Assembly (NCBI GenBank): GCA_037189645.1
Contig: JBBCIY010000001.1
Span: 62,001 to 126,000, forward strand
DNA: 64,000 nucleotides
Reading direction: 5' to 3'
Origin: Taishania sp037189645
GTDB taxonomy: Bacteria; Bacteroidota; Bacteroidia; Flavobacteriales_D; Crocinitomicaceae
Shown here piece by piece: positions 43,956-52,549 of this stretch (position 1 is its first letter; each line of letters begins with the position of its first letter). A program made the translations under genes and the position numbers. The notes under the pieces were generated by a model. That model was not told where the DNA came from. It was given only the letters and a program-made list of their open reading frames with translations, and ran no database searches.

Positions 43956-43963
43956 CAAAATTA
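43956..43963 (-). promoter_or_regulatory. -7 element of MFS gene
   Basis: The minus strand reads TAATTTTG, ending eight bases from the start codon, so the mRNA would be leaderless or nearly so. Confidence 0.5.
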
Positions 43964-44085
43964 CTTAAATAATAAACAGTGAAACGGAATTGAAAAAATT
44001 AAATTTTATCTGGTGAAAGAAGGTATTTCAATCACCAAAAATTGTAAATTCGCCCCCAATAGCTATTATCAAATCGAGAAAAAAA

Positions 44086-45036
44086 ATGTCAAGAACGCTG
44101 GTTATCGGAGCCGGAGGGCAGATAGGGACGGAGTTGGTGTGCGCACTGCGTCAGAAAAAGGGGAGCGAAAGTGTGATCGCATCGGATATAAAGCCGGAAG
44201 TGCCTGAAGAATTGGCACAGGGGCCATATGTGCAGATGGATGTTCTGGATAGGGAATTTGTCAGGAACTACATCATTGAAAATGCTGTTTCCGAAGTGTA
44301 CCTGCTGGCAGCATTATTATCTGCAACTGCCGAGAAAAATCCCGATTTTGCATGGAAGCTGAACATGGAGAGTCTGTTCACTATTCTGGACCTGGCAAAA
44401 GAAGGATATGTAAAAAAGGTATTCTGGCCGAGCTCCATCGCGGTTTTCGGACCCACCACTCCCAAAACGGGAACTCCGCAGTACACGGTAATGGAACCTT
44501 CAACGGTATACGGAATCTCAAAACAGACGGGAGAAAGATGGTGCGAATACTACCACAACCGCTACGGGGTGGATGTACGAAGCATCCGCTACCCGGGATT
44601 GATCTCCTATACATCATTGCCCGGAGGAGGAACCACGGATTATGCAGTGGATATTTTTTACCAGGCGAAAAAATACGGAAAGTATGAATGTTTCCTTTCG
44701 GAGGATACGAATCTCCCGATGATGTACATGGACGATGCCATCCGTGCTACGCTGGAACTGATGGAAGCGCCGGCAGAAAAAATCAGGGTGCGTTCATCTT
44801 ACAACATTGCGGGATGTTCATTCACTCCTGCACAGTTAACCAGAGAGATCCAGAAACATTTACCCGGCTTTGAGACAACCTATAACCCTGATTTTCGTCA
44901 ACATATAGCGGATACCTGGCCGGATTCAATCAACGATGAGAACGCCAGGAATGATTGGGGATGGAAAGAGCACTACGGGATCGGGGAACTGGTGGCTGTA
45001 ATGATTGAGAATGTCGATACTTCGAAGATCGGTTGA
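44086..45036 (+). CDS. SDR family L-threonine 3-dehydrogenase-like protein
   Basis: A 316-residue extended short-chain dehydrogenase. TLVIGAGGQIGTELV is the NAD-binding start and VYGISKQTGE gives the catalytic Tyr-x3-Lys; WPSSIAVFGPTTPK and IRYPGLISYTSLPGGGTTDYAV match the short-chain threonine dehydrogenases known from Bacteroidota and archaea. It would oxidise L-threonine to 2-amino-3-oxobutyrate. A sugar epimerase role is less likely given the PGGGTTDYA block. A -7-like TAAATTCG lies at 44045-44052, and the neighbours are unrelated. Confidence 0.85.
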   Translation: MSRTLVIGAGGQIGTELVCALRQKKGSESVIASDIKPEVPEELAQGPYVQMDVLDREFVRNYIIENAVSEVYLLAALLSATAEKNPDFAWKLNMESLFTILDLAKEGYVKKVFWPSSIAVFGPTTPKTGTPQYTVMEPSTVYGISKQTGERWCEYYHNRYGVDVRSIRYPGLISYTSLPGGGTTDYAVDIFYQAKKYGKYECFLSEDTNLPMMYMDDAIRATLELMEAPAEKIRVRSSYNIAGCSFTPAQLTREIQKHLPGFETTYNPDFRQHIADTWPDSINDENARNDWGWKEHYGIGELVAVMIENVDTSKIG

Positions 45037-45149
45037 GTTGATCGAATAAAAAAATAGATTTATCGAAAAAGAAATAATTTGACTTGTAAGATAGAATTTA
45101 AATCGATACATTGCAGTATAAAAGCTGCTTGTTTTATTGTTTAAAACAA

Positions 45150-46046
45150 ATGATTATGGGACTACAGACATTACTTTTACTATCATTAACAACGATTTTC
45201 TGTCACACAACTGTTCTTGCCGATTCTGCCTTTTTTGAATCGGAGCAGGATGGAGGTAAGATCAACCAGAAAGATAATGCCGGGAAAAAGCAAGGCAAGT
45301 GGGTTTATCTTGGGAAAGACCGCCCGAATGAAGGTTTTCCGAACGAAGGAAAAGTTGAGGAAGGGGAATACAAAGACGACCGCAAAGAAGGGATCTGGAT
45401 TAAATATTACAATGACGGAATCACGCCGAAATTAAAAGGTGTCTATAAAAATAACCGCCCGGAAGGGGAGTATGTCAAATTGAACCCGGCAGGAATGGTA
45501 ATCGAAAAAGGGAATTTTACCAAAGGCAAGTATATTGATTCCCTTGTGAGGTATAATACAGATGGTTCCCTTGCCTACCAGGGATTCTACAACGAACAGG
45601 GAAATGAAGAAGGGAAGATCAAATACTTCTACCCGAATGGCCAGATGGAGTTTGAATACACAGCCGAGAACGGATCTCCCCGGGGAAAAGCCGTAAGATA
45701 CCACGAGAACGGAGATGTTAAAGAGATCATCCAGTTCGGAGAGGGAGGGCAGATTGTTAATTCCGAAAAAAGAGAAATGGTCAACCCTGCTGTTAAGGTA
45801 AAGGATCCTTCTGCATCAAAAGAACAGGCGCCAACGGTAGGAACCCCGAATACGAAGGGAACGAAATTCACACCGAATGGCTACAATAAGATCTATAATG
45901 CCAATCATGAGATCTGGCAGGACGGAGAATTTAAGAACGGCCGCTTGTGGGACGGAAAAGTATACGAATATGACCGTGATGGAATTCTCCTGAAAGTAAG
46001 GGTTTTCAAAGGAGGTGTCTATCATTCCGACGGCCAGTTGAACTGA
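45150..46046 (+). CDS. Exported YwqK/MORN_2-repeat protein
   Basis: About 298 residues from the ATG at 45150 (45156 is also possible; a TTG at 45111 would add a polar stretch before the signal peptide). The signal peptide is LQTLLLLSLTTIFCHTTVLA. The mature protein has MORN-type repeats such as EGIWIKYYNDG, EGEYVKLNPAG, EGKIKYFYPNG and GKAVRYHENG, with the YxxG spacing of the YwqK antitoxin-like family. The last repeat is separated by a ~50-residue linker. Predicted periplasmic or surface; function unknown. A terminator follows. Confidence 0.75.
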   Translation: MIMGLQTLLLLSLTTIFCHTTVLADSAFFESEQDGGKINQKDNAGKKQGKWVYLGKDRPNEGFPNEGKVEEGEYKDDRKEGIWIKYYNDGITPKLKGVYKNNRPEGEYVKLNPAGMVIEKGNFTKGKYIDSLVRYNTDGSLAYQGFYNEQGNEEGKIKYFYPNGQMEFEYTAENGSPRGKAVRYHENGDVKEIIQFGEGGQIVNSEKREMVNPAVKVKDPSASKEQAPTVGTPNTKGTKFTPNGYNKIYNANHEIWQDGEFKNGRLWDGKVYEYDRDGILLKVRVFKGGVYHSDGQLN

Positions 46047-46069
46047 TTTAAAATAAAATTAAAATAGAG

Positions 46070-46097
46070 AAAACCTTCCATGTCTACGGAAGGTTTT
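46070..46097 (+). terminator. Terminator after YwqK-like gene
   Basis: A 10-base stem (46070-46079 / 46088-46097) with an eight-base loop, then TTCTTT. It ends the YwqK-like transcript. Confidence 0.75.
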
Positions 46098-46172
46098 TCT
46101 TTGCAGTAAACAGCCGGTTGCTTTTCAGATTGATTTTTTCCGTATCTTTCTGACACCAAATTATTAGATCAG

Positions 46173-46511
46173 ATGATGAAGATATTACTTTTATTTTTCG
46201 CGATGGTGTGTACGGCGCACCTTTCCATGGCCCAGAAGGTATATTCAGTTGATTACGAAAGCCAGGCAGACGTAAAGGTGTTCGTTGTAGATTCTGAAAG
46301 CCAGGCAGACCTGAAAGTCTATAAGGTGAAGTATGACAGCCAGGCTTCAGGAAACGAAGGGAAATGGTTTTTTACCCAGTATGACAGCCAGGCAAAGAAG
46401 AAAATTTACTTTGTAAAATATGAGAGCCAGGCAGATCTGAAAATTTATTTCGTGGATTATGAAAGCCAGTCCGGCTGGAAAAACTCCGCGAAGAAACATT
46501 TAATGTTCTGA
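46173..46511 (+). CDS. DUF6150 family small exported repeat protein
   Basis: A 112-residue protein with a signal peptide (ILLLFFAMVCTAHLSMAQ). The rest is six copies of a short beta unit with the core Y-[ED]-S-Q-[AS], such as YESQADVK, SESQADLK, YDSQAKKK and YESQADLK, spaced mostly 10-13 residues. A KWFFTQYDSQ unit is in the middle. This is the DUF6150 pattern, found in Bacteroidota, function unknown. The repeats are also visible in the DNA as GAAAGCCAGGCAGA-like units. A TATCTTTC -7-like element lies at 46143. Confidence 0.8.
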   Translation: MMKILLLFFAMVCTAHLSMAQKVYSVDYESQADVKVFVVDSESQADLKVYKVKYDSQASGNEGKWFFTQYDSQAKKKIYFVKYESQADLKIYFVDYESQSGWKNSAKKHLMF

Positions 46512-47002
46512 CAAATAAGTTTCTGCATAAAAAGCGAAAGGGATGAAACATACATTTCACCCCTTTCAAACCTAACCTAACCTACCTTTTACAACTAAAC
46601 CTAACGCAAATATACAACCTTTTTCAAAAGTATCCTGAAAATAATAAGTGATTGTGCTATTTTTTTCACAAAAATTATATTTTGTTAAAAACAAAACAAA
46701 ATTGATTTCTACCAATTTGATTCTCTGAAAAATTGCCTGGTCAGGTACTGTATATTTCATAGGTCGATTATCTGCTTCATAAACAGGATGTTTTATTCTG
46801 ATCTGCGGGATAACGCCAGCAGATTGGAGAATGAGCCCGGCGCGTCGGCCTGATAACCAGGTGGAAAGTGACTTATAAACATTTCATGCATTTTGTTAAA
46901 AACAACCCCGTCTTTGGTTTTTTCCTTCCCGATTTTTAATTAAATTTGCGCTCAATTTGATAAAACAGTTTTATTCAGAATTGAAACCCAAAAGAGCAGA
47001 AA
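46512..47002. other. Long intergenic region upstream of carB
   Basis: A 491-base gap. Near its start AAAGGGATGAAA and TTTCACCCCTTTC form a hairpin that may end the DUF6150 transcript. The 16-mer ATTTTGTTAAAAACAA occurs at 46679 and again at 46890. Between about 46797 and 46868 lies a G+C-rich patch with short stems (ATCTGC/GCAGAT and CCTG/CAGG). A -7 element for carB is at 46941. I see no credible gene. Confidence 0.5.
46941..46948 (+). promoter_or_regulatory. -7 element of carB
   Basis: TAAATTTG matches TAnnTTTG; a TTTG at 46913-46916 is 24 bases upstream, further than usual. The leader to carB would be about 50 bases. Confidence 0.55.
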
Positions 47003-49819
47003 ATGCCCAAAAATAATTCCATTAAGTCCGTATTGATCATAGGTAGCGGACCCATTGTTATCGGTCAGGCTTGCGAGTTTGACTATTCAGGTTCACAAGC
47101 ATCACGTTCGTTAAGAGAAGAAGGAATTGAAGTTACGCTGATTAACTCGAACCCCGCAACGATCATGACCGACAAGGTGGTGGCTGATAATGTTTATTTA
47201 AAGCCGCTCGAACCGGAAAGCATCATCGAAATTCTCACCAACCATAAAATAGATGCGGTGCTGCCGACAATGGGAGGGCAGACAGCGTTGAACCTTGCTA
47301 TCAAGTGCGATGAGATGGGGATCTGGGAAGAGCACGGAGTGGAGATCATTGGCGTGGACATCAAGGCGATCGAAATTACGGAAAACCGGGAAGCATTCCG
47401 CTTATTAATGGATGAGATCGGGGTTCCGATGGCTCCCCAGGCAACAGCGACTTCCTTCCTGGAAGGAAAGAAGATCGCGCAGGAATTCGGTTTCCCGCTT
47501 TGTATCCGTGCTTCCTACACATTAGGCGGGGCAGGAGCTTCCATTGTGCACGACCCGAATGATTTTGACAATTTACTGGAAAGAGGATTACAGCTTTCCC
47601 CGATCCACGAAGTAATGATCGATAAAGCATTGCTGGGGTGGAAAGAATTTGAGCTGGAGCTGCTGCGTGATTCCAATGATAACGTAGTGATTATCTGCTC
47701 GATTGAGAATTTCGACCCGATGGGAATCCACACAGGAGACTCCATCACGGTTGCTCCCGCGATGACATTGTCTGATACGACATTCCAGAAGATGCGCGAT
47801 ATGGCGATTAAGATGATGCGTTCCATCGGTAACTTTGCCGGAGGATGTAATGTTCAGTTCGCCGTTTCACCGGATGACCAGGAAGAAATCATTGCGATCG
47901 AGATCAACCCGCGTGTATCGCGTTCATCTGCGCTGGCGTCGAAAGCAACAGGTTACCCGATCGCAAAAATTGCGTCTAAGCTGGCGATTGGCTACCACCT
48001 GGATGAATTGCAGAACCAGATTACCAAAACAACATCCGCGTTGTTTGAACCGACACTGGATTATGTAATCGTGAAGATTCCCCGCTGGAACTTCAATAAA
48101 TTCCCCGGAGCGAACAGGGAACTGGGATTGCAGATGAAATCCGTAGGGGAAGTAATGGGAATCGGGCGTTCTTTCCAGGAAGCGCTTCAGAAAGCGTGTC
48201 AGTCGCTTGAAATCAACAGGAACGGGTTGGGAGCTGACGGAAAAGAGCTGACCAATCAGGCGGAAATCCTTCACAGCCTTGAAAAACCGTCCTGGAACCG
48301 TTTGTTTCACATCTATGATGCGATTAAGCTGGGAATTCCGTTCAAGACGATCATTGAAAAAACGAAAATTGACTTCTGGTTCCTGAAGCAGATCGAAGAC
48401 CTGATCAAGCTGGAAGCGAAAATTGAAAAATACCATTTGCAGAATTTACCGAAAGAGCTGATGTTCGAGGCAAAGCAAAAAGGATATGCAGACCGCCAGA
48501 TCGCGCACTTGCTGCGTTGCCTTGAGTCGGAAGTAAGCGCAAAGCGCCACGAAATGGGGATCAGGCGTGTGTACAAGCTGGTAGATACCTGTGCGGCGGA
48601 ATTTGAGGCACAGACTCCTTATTACTATTCAACCTTCGAAGAAGAGAACGAAAGCATCGTTTCCGACCGCAGGAAGATTGTGGTTCTTGGTTCAGGCCCC
48701 AACAGGATCGGGCAGGGAATTGAGTTCGACTACAGTTGTGTACACGGCGTGCTGGCCGCAAAGGAATGCGGTTATGAAACAATCATGATCAACTGCAACC
48801 CGGAAACAGTTTCTACGGATTTCGATACGGCAGATAAACTGTATTTCGAACCGGTTTTCTGGGAGCACATTTACGACATTATCCAGCATGAAAAGCCGGA
48901 AGGGGTGATCGTGCAGCTGGGAGGGCAGACAGCTTTGAAGCTGGCCGAAAAGCTGGAACGTTACGGTATAAAGATCATTGGTACGAGCTTTAAAGCATTG
49001 GACCTGGCGGAAGACAGGGGGCGTTTCTCGGAAGCATTGGAGAAGCTGAATATCCCTTTCCCGAAATATGGTGTTGTTGAGAGTGCGGAACAGGCACTGG
49101 AGTTGTCCGATGAGCTGGGATTCCCGTTGCTGGTGCGCCCATCGTATGTATTGGGAGGACAAAAGATGAAGATCGTTATCAACAAGGAAGAGCTGGAAAC
49201 GCATGTTGTGGACATCATCGGGGAAATGGGAAGCAACCAGATCCTGCTGGATCATTTCTTAGGCGGAGCGATCGAAGCGGAAGCAGATGCCATTTGTGAC
49301 GGGAAAGACGTATATATTATAGGGATCATGCAGCACATTGAGCCTGCCGGGATCCATTCGGGAGACTCATACGCCGTACTGCCGCCGTATAACCTGGGGG
49401 ATTTCGTTATGCAGCAGATCGAGGACATCACGAAAAAGATCGCGGTAGAGCTGGAGACAGTCGGGCTGATCAATATCCAGTTTGCGATCAAGGACGATAA
49501 AGTATACGTGATCGAAGCGAATCCGCGTGCTTCAAGAACGGTTCCGTTCATTGCAAAAGCGTATGACGAGCCGTATGTCAACTACGCAACCAAAGTGATG
49601 CTGAGAGAGAAGAAAGTAAAGGATTTTACCTTCAACCCGAAAAAAGAAGGATATGCGATCAAGATCCCGGTGTTCTCTTATGAGAAATTCCCGGAAGTGA
49701 AAAAGGAACTGGGGCCTGAGATGAAATCTACGGGAGAAGCCATCCGTTTCATTAAAAATCTAAAAGATCCTTACTTTACAAAGATATATGCAGAACGTAA
49801 CATGCACTTGTCGAAGTAG
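47003..49819 (+). CDS. carB: Carbamoyl-phosphate synthase large subunit
   Basis: A 938-residue CarB with two ATP-grasp halves. The N-half starts SVLIIGSGPIVIGQACEFDYSG and the C-half repeats IVVLGSGPNRIGQGIEFDYS. Glycine loops are LGGAGASIV and LGGQKMKIV. It is about 130 residues shorter than E. coli CarB: the sequence ends right after the second carboxyphosphate/carbamate domain (ERNMHLSK), so the allosteric MGS-like domain is missing. That is common in Bacteroidota. It makes carbamoyl phosphate for arginine and pyrimidines; carA is not in the window. Confidence 0.95.
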   Translation: MPKNNSIKSVLIIGSGPIVIGQACEFDYSGSQASRSLREEGIEVTLINSNPATIMTDKVVADNVYLKPLEPESIIEILTNHKIDAVLPTMGGQTALNLAIKCDEMGIWEEHGVEIIGVDIKAIEITENREAFRLLMDEIGVPMAPQATATSFLEGKKIAQEFGFPLCIRASYTLGGAGASIVHDPNDFDNLLERGLQLSPIHEVMIDKALLGWKEFELELLRDSNDNVVIICSIENFDPMGIHTGDSITVAPAMTLSDTTFQKMRDMAIKMMRSIGNFAGGCNVQFAVSPDDQEEIIAIEINPRVSRSSALASKATGYPIAKIASKLAIGYHLDELQNQITKTTSALFEPTLDYVIVKIPRWNFNKFPGANRELGLQMKSVGEVMGIGRSFQEALQKACQSLEINRNGLGADGKELTNQAEILHSLEKPSWNRLFHIYDAIKLGIPFKTIIEKTKIDFWFLKQIEDLIKLEAKIEKYHLQNLPKELMFEAKQKGYADRQIAHLLRCLESEVSAKRHEMGIRRVYKLVDTCAAEFEAQTPYYYSTFEEENESIVSDRRKIVVLGSGPNRIGQGIEFDYSCVHGVLAAKECGYETIMINCNPETVSTDFDTADKLYFEPVFWEHIYDIIQHEKPEGVIVQLGGQTALKLAEKLERYGIKIIGTSFKALDLAEDRGRFSEALEKLNIPFPKYGVVESAEQALELSDELGFPLLVRPSYVLGGQKMKIVINKEELETHVVDIIGEMGSNQILLDHFLGGAIEAEADAICDGKDVYIIGIMQHIEPAGIHSGDSYAVLPPYNLGDFVMQQIEDITKKIAVELETVGLINIQFAIKDDKVYVIEANPRASRTVPFIAKAYDEPYVNYATKVMLREKKVKDFTFNPKKEGYAIKIPVFSYEKFPEVKKELGPEMKSTGEAIRFIKNLKDPYFTKIYAERNMHLSK

Positions 49820-49881
49820 GGGACGCATGTTTTGTCGATCAGAAGCTTGTTTTAGCCTTAAAATAACAAAAAAATAGTCAG

Positions 49882-49913
49882 AAATCGCCTTTCAAATGAG
49901 GGGCGGTTTTTTT
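49882..49913 (+). terminator. Terminator after carB
   Basis: Stem 49882-49889 / 49902-49909 with one G-U pair, 12-base loop, followed by T8. It ends carB, 62 bases after its stop. Confidence 0.75.
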
Positions 49914-49945
49914 CTTATTCCTATATTCGCTTCATCATTTATCCC

Positions 49946-50704
49946 ATGCCAAGACCAAGAATTATTCCTGTGTTGTTGCTTTCCGGTGGAGGACTGGTCA
50001 AGTCTGTCGGGTTTAAGAAGCACCGCTATATCGGAGACCCGATCAATGCCGTCAGGATCTTCAACGATCTGAAAGCGGATGAGCTGGTATTCCTGGATAT
50101 AGAAGCGACCCCGCAAAAACGACTGATCGCATCCGCATTGGTCACTGAGATAGGAGAAGAGGCCAATATGCCGTTTGCTGCCGGTGGCGGTATTTCCACC
50201 TTACACGATATTCAGCAGATCATCAATGCAGGTGCAGAGAAAGTTGTTATCGGAACAGCAGCGGTCAATGATCCGGATTTTATCCGGCAAGCGGCTGAAA
50301 TGTATGGTTCCTCTACGATTTGCGTTTGCATCGACGTAAAGAGGAAGTTTTTGAAAGGGCAGCGTGTCTATTCCGGTTCGGGTGAAAAAGAATCCAGGTA
50401 TGACCCGGTGGAATTTGCAAAGCTGATGCAGGAAAAAGGAGCAGGAGAGATCATCATTCAATCCATTGAAAAGGACGGATCGATGGAAGGATACGATATC
50501 GGCCTGATAAAAGCAGTTTCAGAAGCTGTTACGATTCCTGTGGTCGCGTTGGGTGGCGCAGGTTCAATAAATGACTTAAGATGCGCTTTTCAGCAGGGAT
50601 TTGCTACAGGTGCAGGAGCAGGAAGTCTTTTCGTTTACCAGGGAAAAAAACGGGGCGTGCTGATCAATTATCCGGAAAAATCGGAAATTGAACAGTTAGG
50701 ATAA
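49946..50704 (+). CDS. HisF2/AglZ-type acetamidino sugar modification protein
   Basis: A 252-residue TIM barrel of the HisF family, but the variant used in surface polysaccharide modification. PRIIPVLLLSGGGLVKSVGF replaces the HisF catalytic CLDV block: the essential Asp of true HisF is Leu here, whereas the second Asp is kept in CVCIDVK. In Pseudomonas O-antigen synthesis the HisF2-HisH2 pair delivers ammonia to the PP-loop amidotransferase WbpG, which is the next gene. A TATATTCG -7-like element is at 49922. No HisH2 is nearby. Confidence 0.85.
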   Translation: MPRPRIIPVLLLSGGGLVKSVGFKKHRYIGDPINAVRIFNDLKADELVFLDIEATPQKRLIASALVTEIGEEANMPFAAGGGISTLHDIQQIINAGAEKVVIGTAAVNDPDFIRQAAEMYGSSTICVCIDVKRKFLKGQRVYSGSGEKESRYDPVEFAKLMQEKGAGEIIIQSIEKDGSMEGYDIGLIKAVSEAVTIPVVALGGAGSINDLRCAFQQGFATGAGAGSLFVYQGKKRGVLINYPEKSEIEQLG

Positions 50705-50745
50705 ATTTTTTTTCAGAAAAATAAATAGAAGATTTATTATTTGCC

Positions 50746-50753
50746 TACTTTTG
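50746..50753 (+). promoter_or_regulatory. -7 element before WbpG-like gene
   Basis: TACTTTTG, an exact -7 consensus, 33 bases before the start codon. No TTG at the -33 distance. The gene may be transcribed from here as well as from the HisF2 promoter. Confidence 0.5.
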
Positions 50754-50786
50754 CCCGACGATTTACTTAATTCCTGAAGAAACCTA

Positions 50787-51917
50787 ATGAATACTATTTA
50801 TCAGATATGCACCCGTTGTGTAATGGACACGACGGACCCCACTATCACATTTAATGAAAAAGGAGAATGCAACCACTGTACTGATTTCATTGAAACAAGA
50901 TCTAAATACCAGTACCGGCCCGAAAAGTCAGAGCGGGAATTGGCACAGCGGATTGCTGAGATCAAAAAGGACGGAAAAGGCAAAGAATACGATGTGATAC
51001 TTGGGTTGAGCGGAGGTATCGACAGCTCTTATGCGGCATGGATCTGCAGGCAGAACGGGCTGAGGGTGCTGGCTGTTCACCTGGACAATGGCTGGAATTC
51101 GGAAGAAGCTGTTCAGAACATCAAGAACATTGCCCGGAAACTGGACATCGATTATGAAAGCTATGTTCTTGACTGGAATGAATTCAAAGACCTGCAGCTG
51201 GCGTTCCTGAAGGCATCTGTCCCGGAGGCAGAAACTCCCACCGATATCGCTATTCCCGCGGTTCTGCACAAAGTAGCGGATAAATACGGGGTGAAACATA
51301 TTGTGAGCGGAGGAAATTTTGCAACCGAAGGGATTTTACCCAGGTACTGGCACTACAATGCGAAAGATATGCGCTATTTAAAAGCGATCTACCGCAAGTT
51401 CGGAACCAGGTCCTTGAAAACATTTCCGACTTTCGGCTTTGAAAAAGAAATGTATTACAAGCTGGTCCGGAAAATGAAGTTTTTCTACATTCTGAATTGC
51501 GTTCCGTATAACAAAGAAGAGGCGATGGCGTTCCTGGAAAAAGAGCTGGGCTGGAAATACTATGGAGGCAAGCATTACGAGTCAAAATATACCGGGTTTA
51601 TCCAATCGTATTATTTGTATGAAAAATTCGGTATCGACTACCGGAGAGCGACACTTTCCACGCAAATATGCAACAGTCAGATAACGAGAGATGAGTCGGT
51701 TAAGGTATTGGAGGTAAAGCCTTACTCGAACGAAAAGATCGGAGACGAGAAATCATACATCGCTAAAAAGCTCGGGGTGAGTATCGGAGAATTTGAAAAG
51801 ATCCTCTCCCTTCCTGCAAAATGGTACACAGACTATCCGAATGACGAAAAGCGCCTGAAATGGATCTACGATACATACCGGCGGATCTTCAAAAAGGAAA
51901 AACTGGGCAGCTTTTAA
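50787..51917 (+). CDS. N-acetyl sugar amidotransferase (WbpG/PseA-type)
   Basis: A 376-residue PP-loop enzyme. The CTRCVMDTTDP and ECNHCTDF segments form a possible zinc site at the N-terminus, and GLSGGIDSSYAAW is the ATP pyrophosphatase loop. In Pseudomonas and Campylobacter this family turns an N-acetyl group into an acetamidino group on mannuronic or pseudaminic acid. It lies 82 bases after HisF2, and both are in the order HisF2-WbpG. It points to an amidinated surface sugar in this organism. The gene ends 13 bases from the convergent DUF983 gene. Confidence 0.88.
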   Translation: MNTIYQICTRCVMDTTDPTITFNEKGECNHCTDFIETRSKYQYRPEKSERELAQRIAEIKKDGKGKEYDVILGLSGGIDSSYAAWICRQNGLRVLAVHLDNGWNSEEAVQNIKNIARKLDIDYESYVLDWNEFKDLQLAFLKASVPEAETPTDIAIPAVLHKVADKYGVKHIVSGGNFATEGILPRYWHYNAKDMRYLKAIYRKFGTRSLKTFPTFGFEKEMYYKLVRKMKFFYILNCVPYNKEEAMAFLEKELGWKYYGGKHYESKYTGFIQSYYLYEKFGIDYRRATLSTQICNSQITRDESVKVLEVKPYSNEKIGDEKSYIAKKLGVSIGEFEKILSLPAKWYTDYPNDEKRLKWIYDTYRRIFKKEKLGSF

Positions 51918-51930
51918 AGTGTGCGTCTGC

Positions 51931-52356
51931 TTATGCGTTTTTCTCAGCCAGTTTCCGGGAAGTCTTAAAATTACTTTTAGCGTTCTCTTTATAGCCGATG
52001 AATAAATTGGCCCAGATGATCTTAGACAAAGCGTAATTGAACGGAGCTGTAATAATAGAAAGGAATCCCATGATCCCCAGCAGGATCCATACGTCTATGC
52101 GGCGGAAGATCAGGTAATAGATAACGATCGTAGTGACGAATAATCCCACACCAAAAGCGTAGGAAACGTACATTGCACCATAGTAAAAACCAGGTTCTTT
52201 CGCATATTTCAATCCGCACTCAGAACATTTTTCATGTAATTTACCTGCATTTTTCAGATCGTAAGGATGAGACACGAAAAAATCTCCTTCATTACATTGC
52301 GGACATTTGAATTTGACAATACTGTAAATTTTTGTTCCTTTTTTTAGTGCCATCAC
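51931..52356 (-). CDS. DUF983 family protein
   Basis: A 141-residue membrane protein. Two CxxC pairs, KCPQCNEGDFF and KCSECGLKY, form a zinc-ribbon-like N-terminus. FYYGAMYVSYAFGVG and a second hydrophobic segment are the two membrane helices of DUF983. Function unknown; some members are next to cytochrome oxidase genes, but not here. A -7 element (TAACTTTG on the minus strand) is at 52380-52387. Confidence 0.85.
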   Translation of the reverse strand: MMALKKGTKIYSIVKFKCPQCNEGDFFVSHPYDLKNAGKLHEKCSECGLKYAKEPGFYYGAMYVSYAFGVGLFVTTIVIYYLIFRRIDVWILLGIMGFLSIITAPFNYALSKIIWANLFIGYKENAKSNFKTSRKLAEKNA

Positions 52357-52379
52357 TGCTAAGCTTTATAATTACACTG

Positions 52380-52387
52380 CAAAGTTA
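52380..52387 (-). promoter_or_regulatory. -7 element of DUF983 gene
   Basis: The minus strand reads TAACTTTG, a TAnnTTTG match, 23 bases before the start. A TTG at 52402-52404 is 14 bases upstream, closer than usual. Confidence 0.55.
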
Positions 52388-52524
52388 CACATTAAAACGG
52401 GCAACTGAAAGGGTTTTCAAAAACGTGTAAAAACTTTTTGGAATTATATAAACCGCATTTTTCCTCAAAAGTTCCGGTGATTATTTCTATGCCTTTTATT
52501 TGTGTTCGGGAGATCAATTCCTCT

Positions 52525-52532
52525 TATTTTTG
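52525..52532 (+). promoter_or_regulatory. -7 element of methyltransferase gene
   Basis: TATTTTTG matches TAnnTTTG, 17 bases before the ATG. A TTTG at 52499-52502 is 22 bases upstream, a little far. Confidence 0.6.
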
Positions 52533-52549
52533 CAGTAAAACAATAACCA

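Noticed and set aside
46230..46490. Short repeated DNA units as a CRISPR array
   Set aside because: The units are in-frame codons of the DUF6150 repeats, of variable spacing and without unique spacers.
46572..46760. 62-codon minus-strand frame upstream of carB
   Set aside because: Low-complexity A+T-rich DNA, no homology and no promoter at the right place.
46797..46868. Possible tRNA or known riboswitch in the G+C-rich patch
   Set aside because: No GGTTCGAAT-type T-loop, anticodon arm or recognisable riboswitch core; kept only as an unexplained patch.
48692..49255. 187-codon frame on the minus strand inside carB
   Set aside because: Shadow of the second ATP-grasp half; no family signature.
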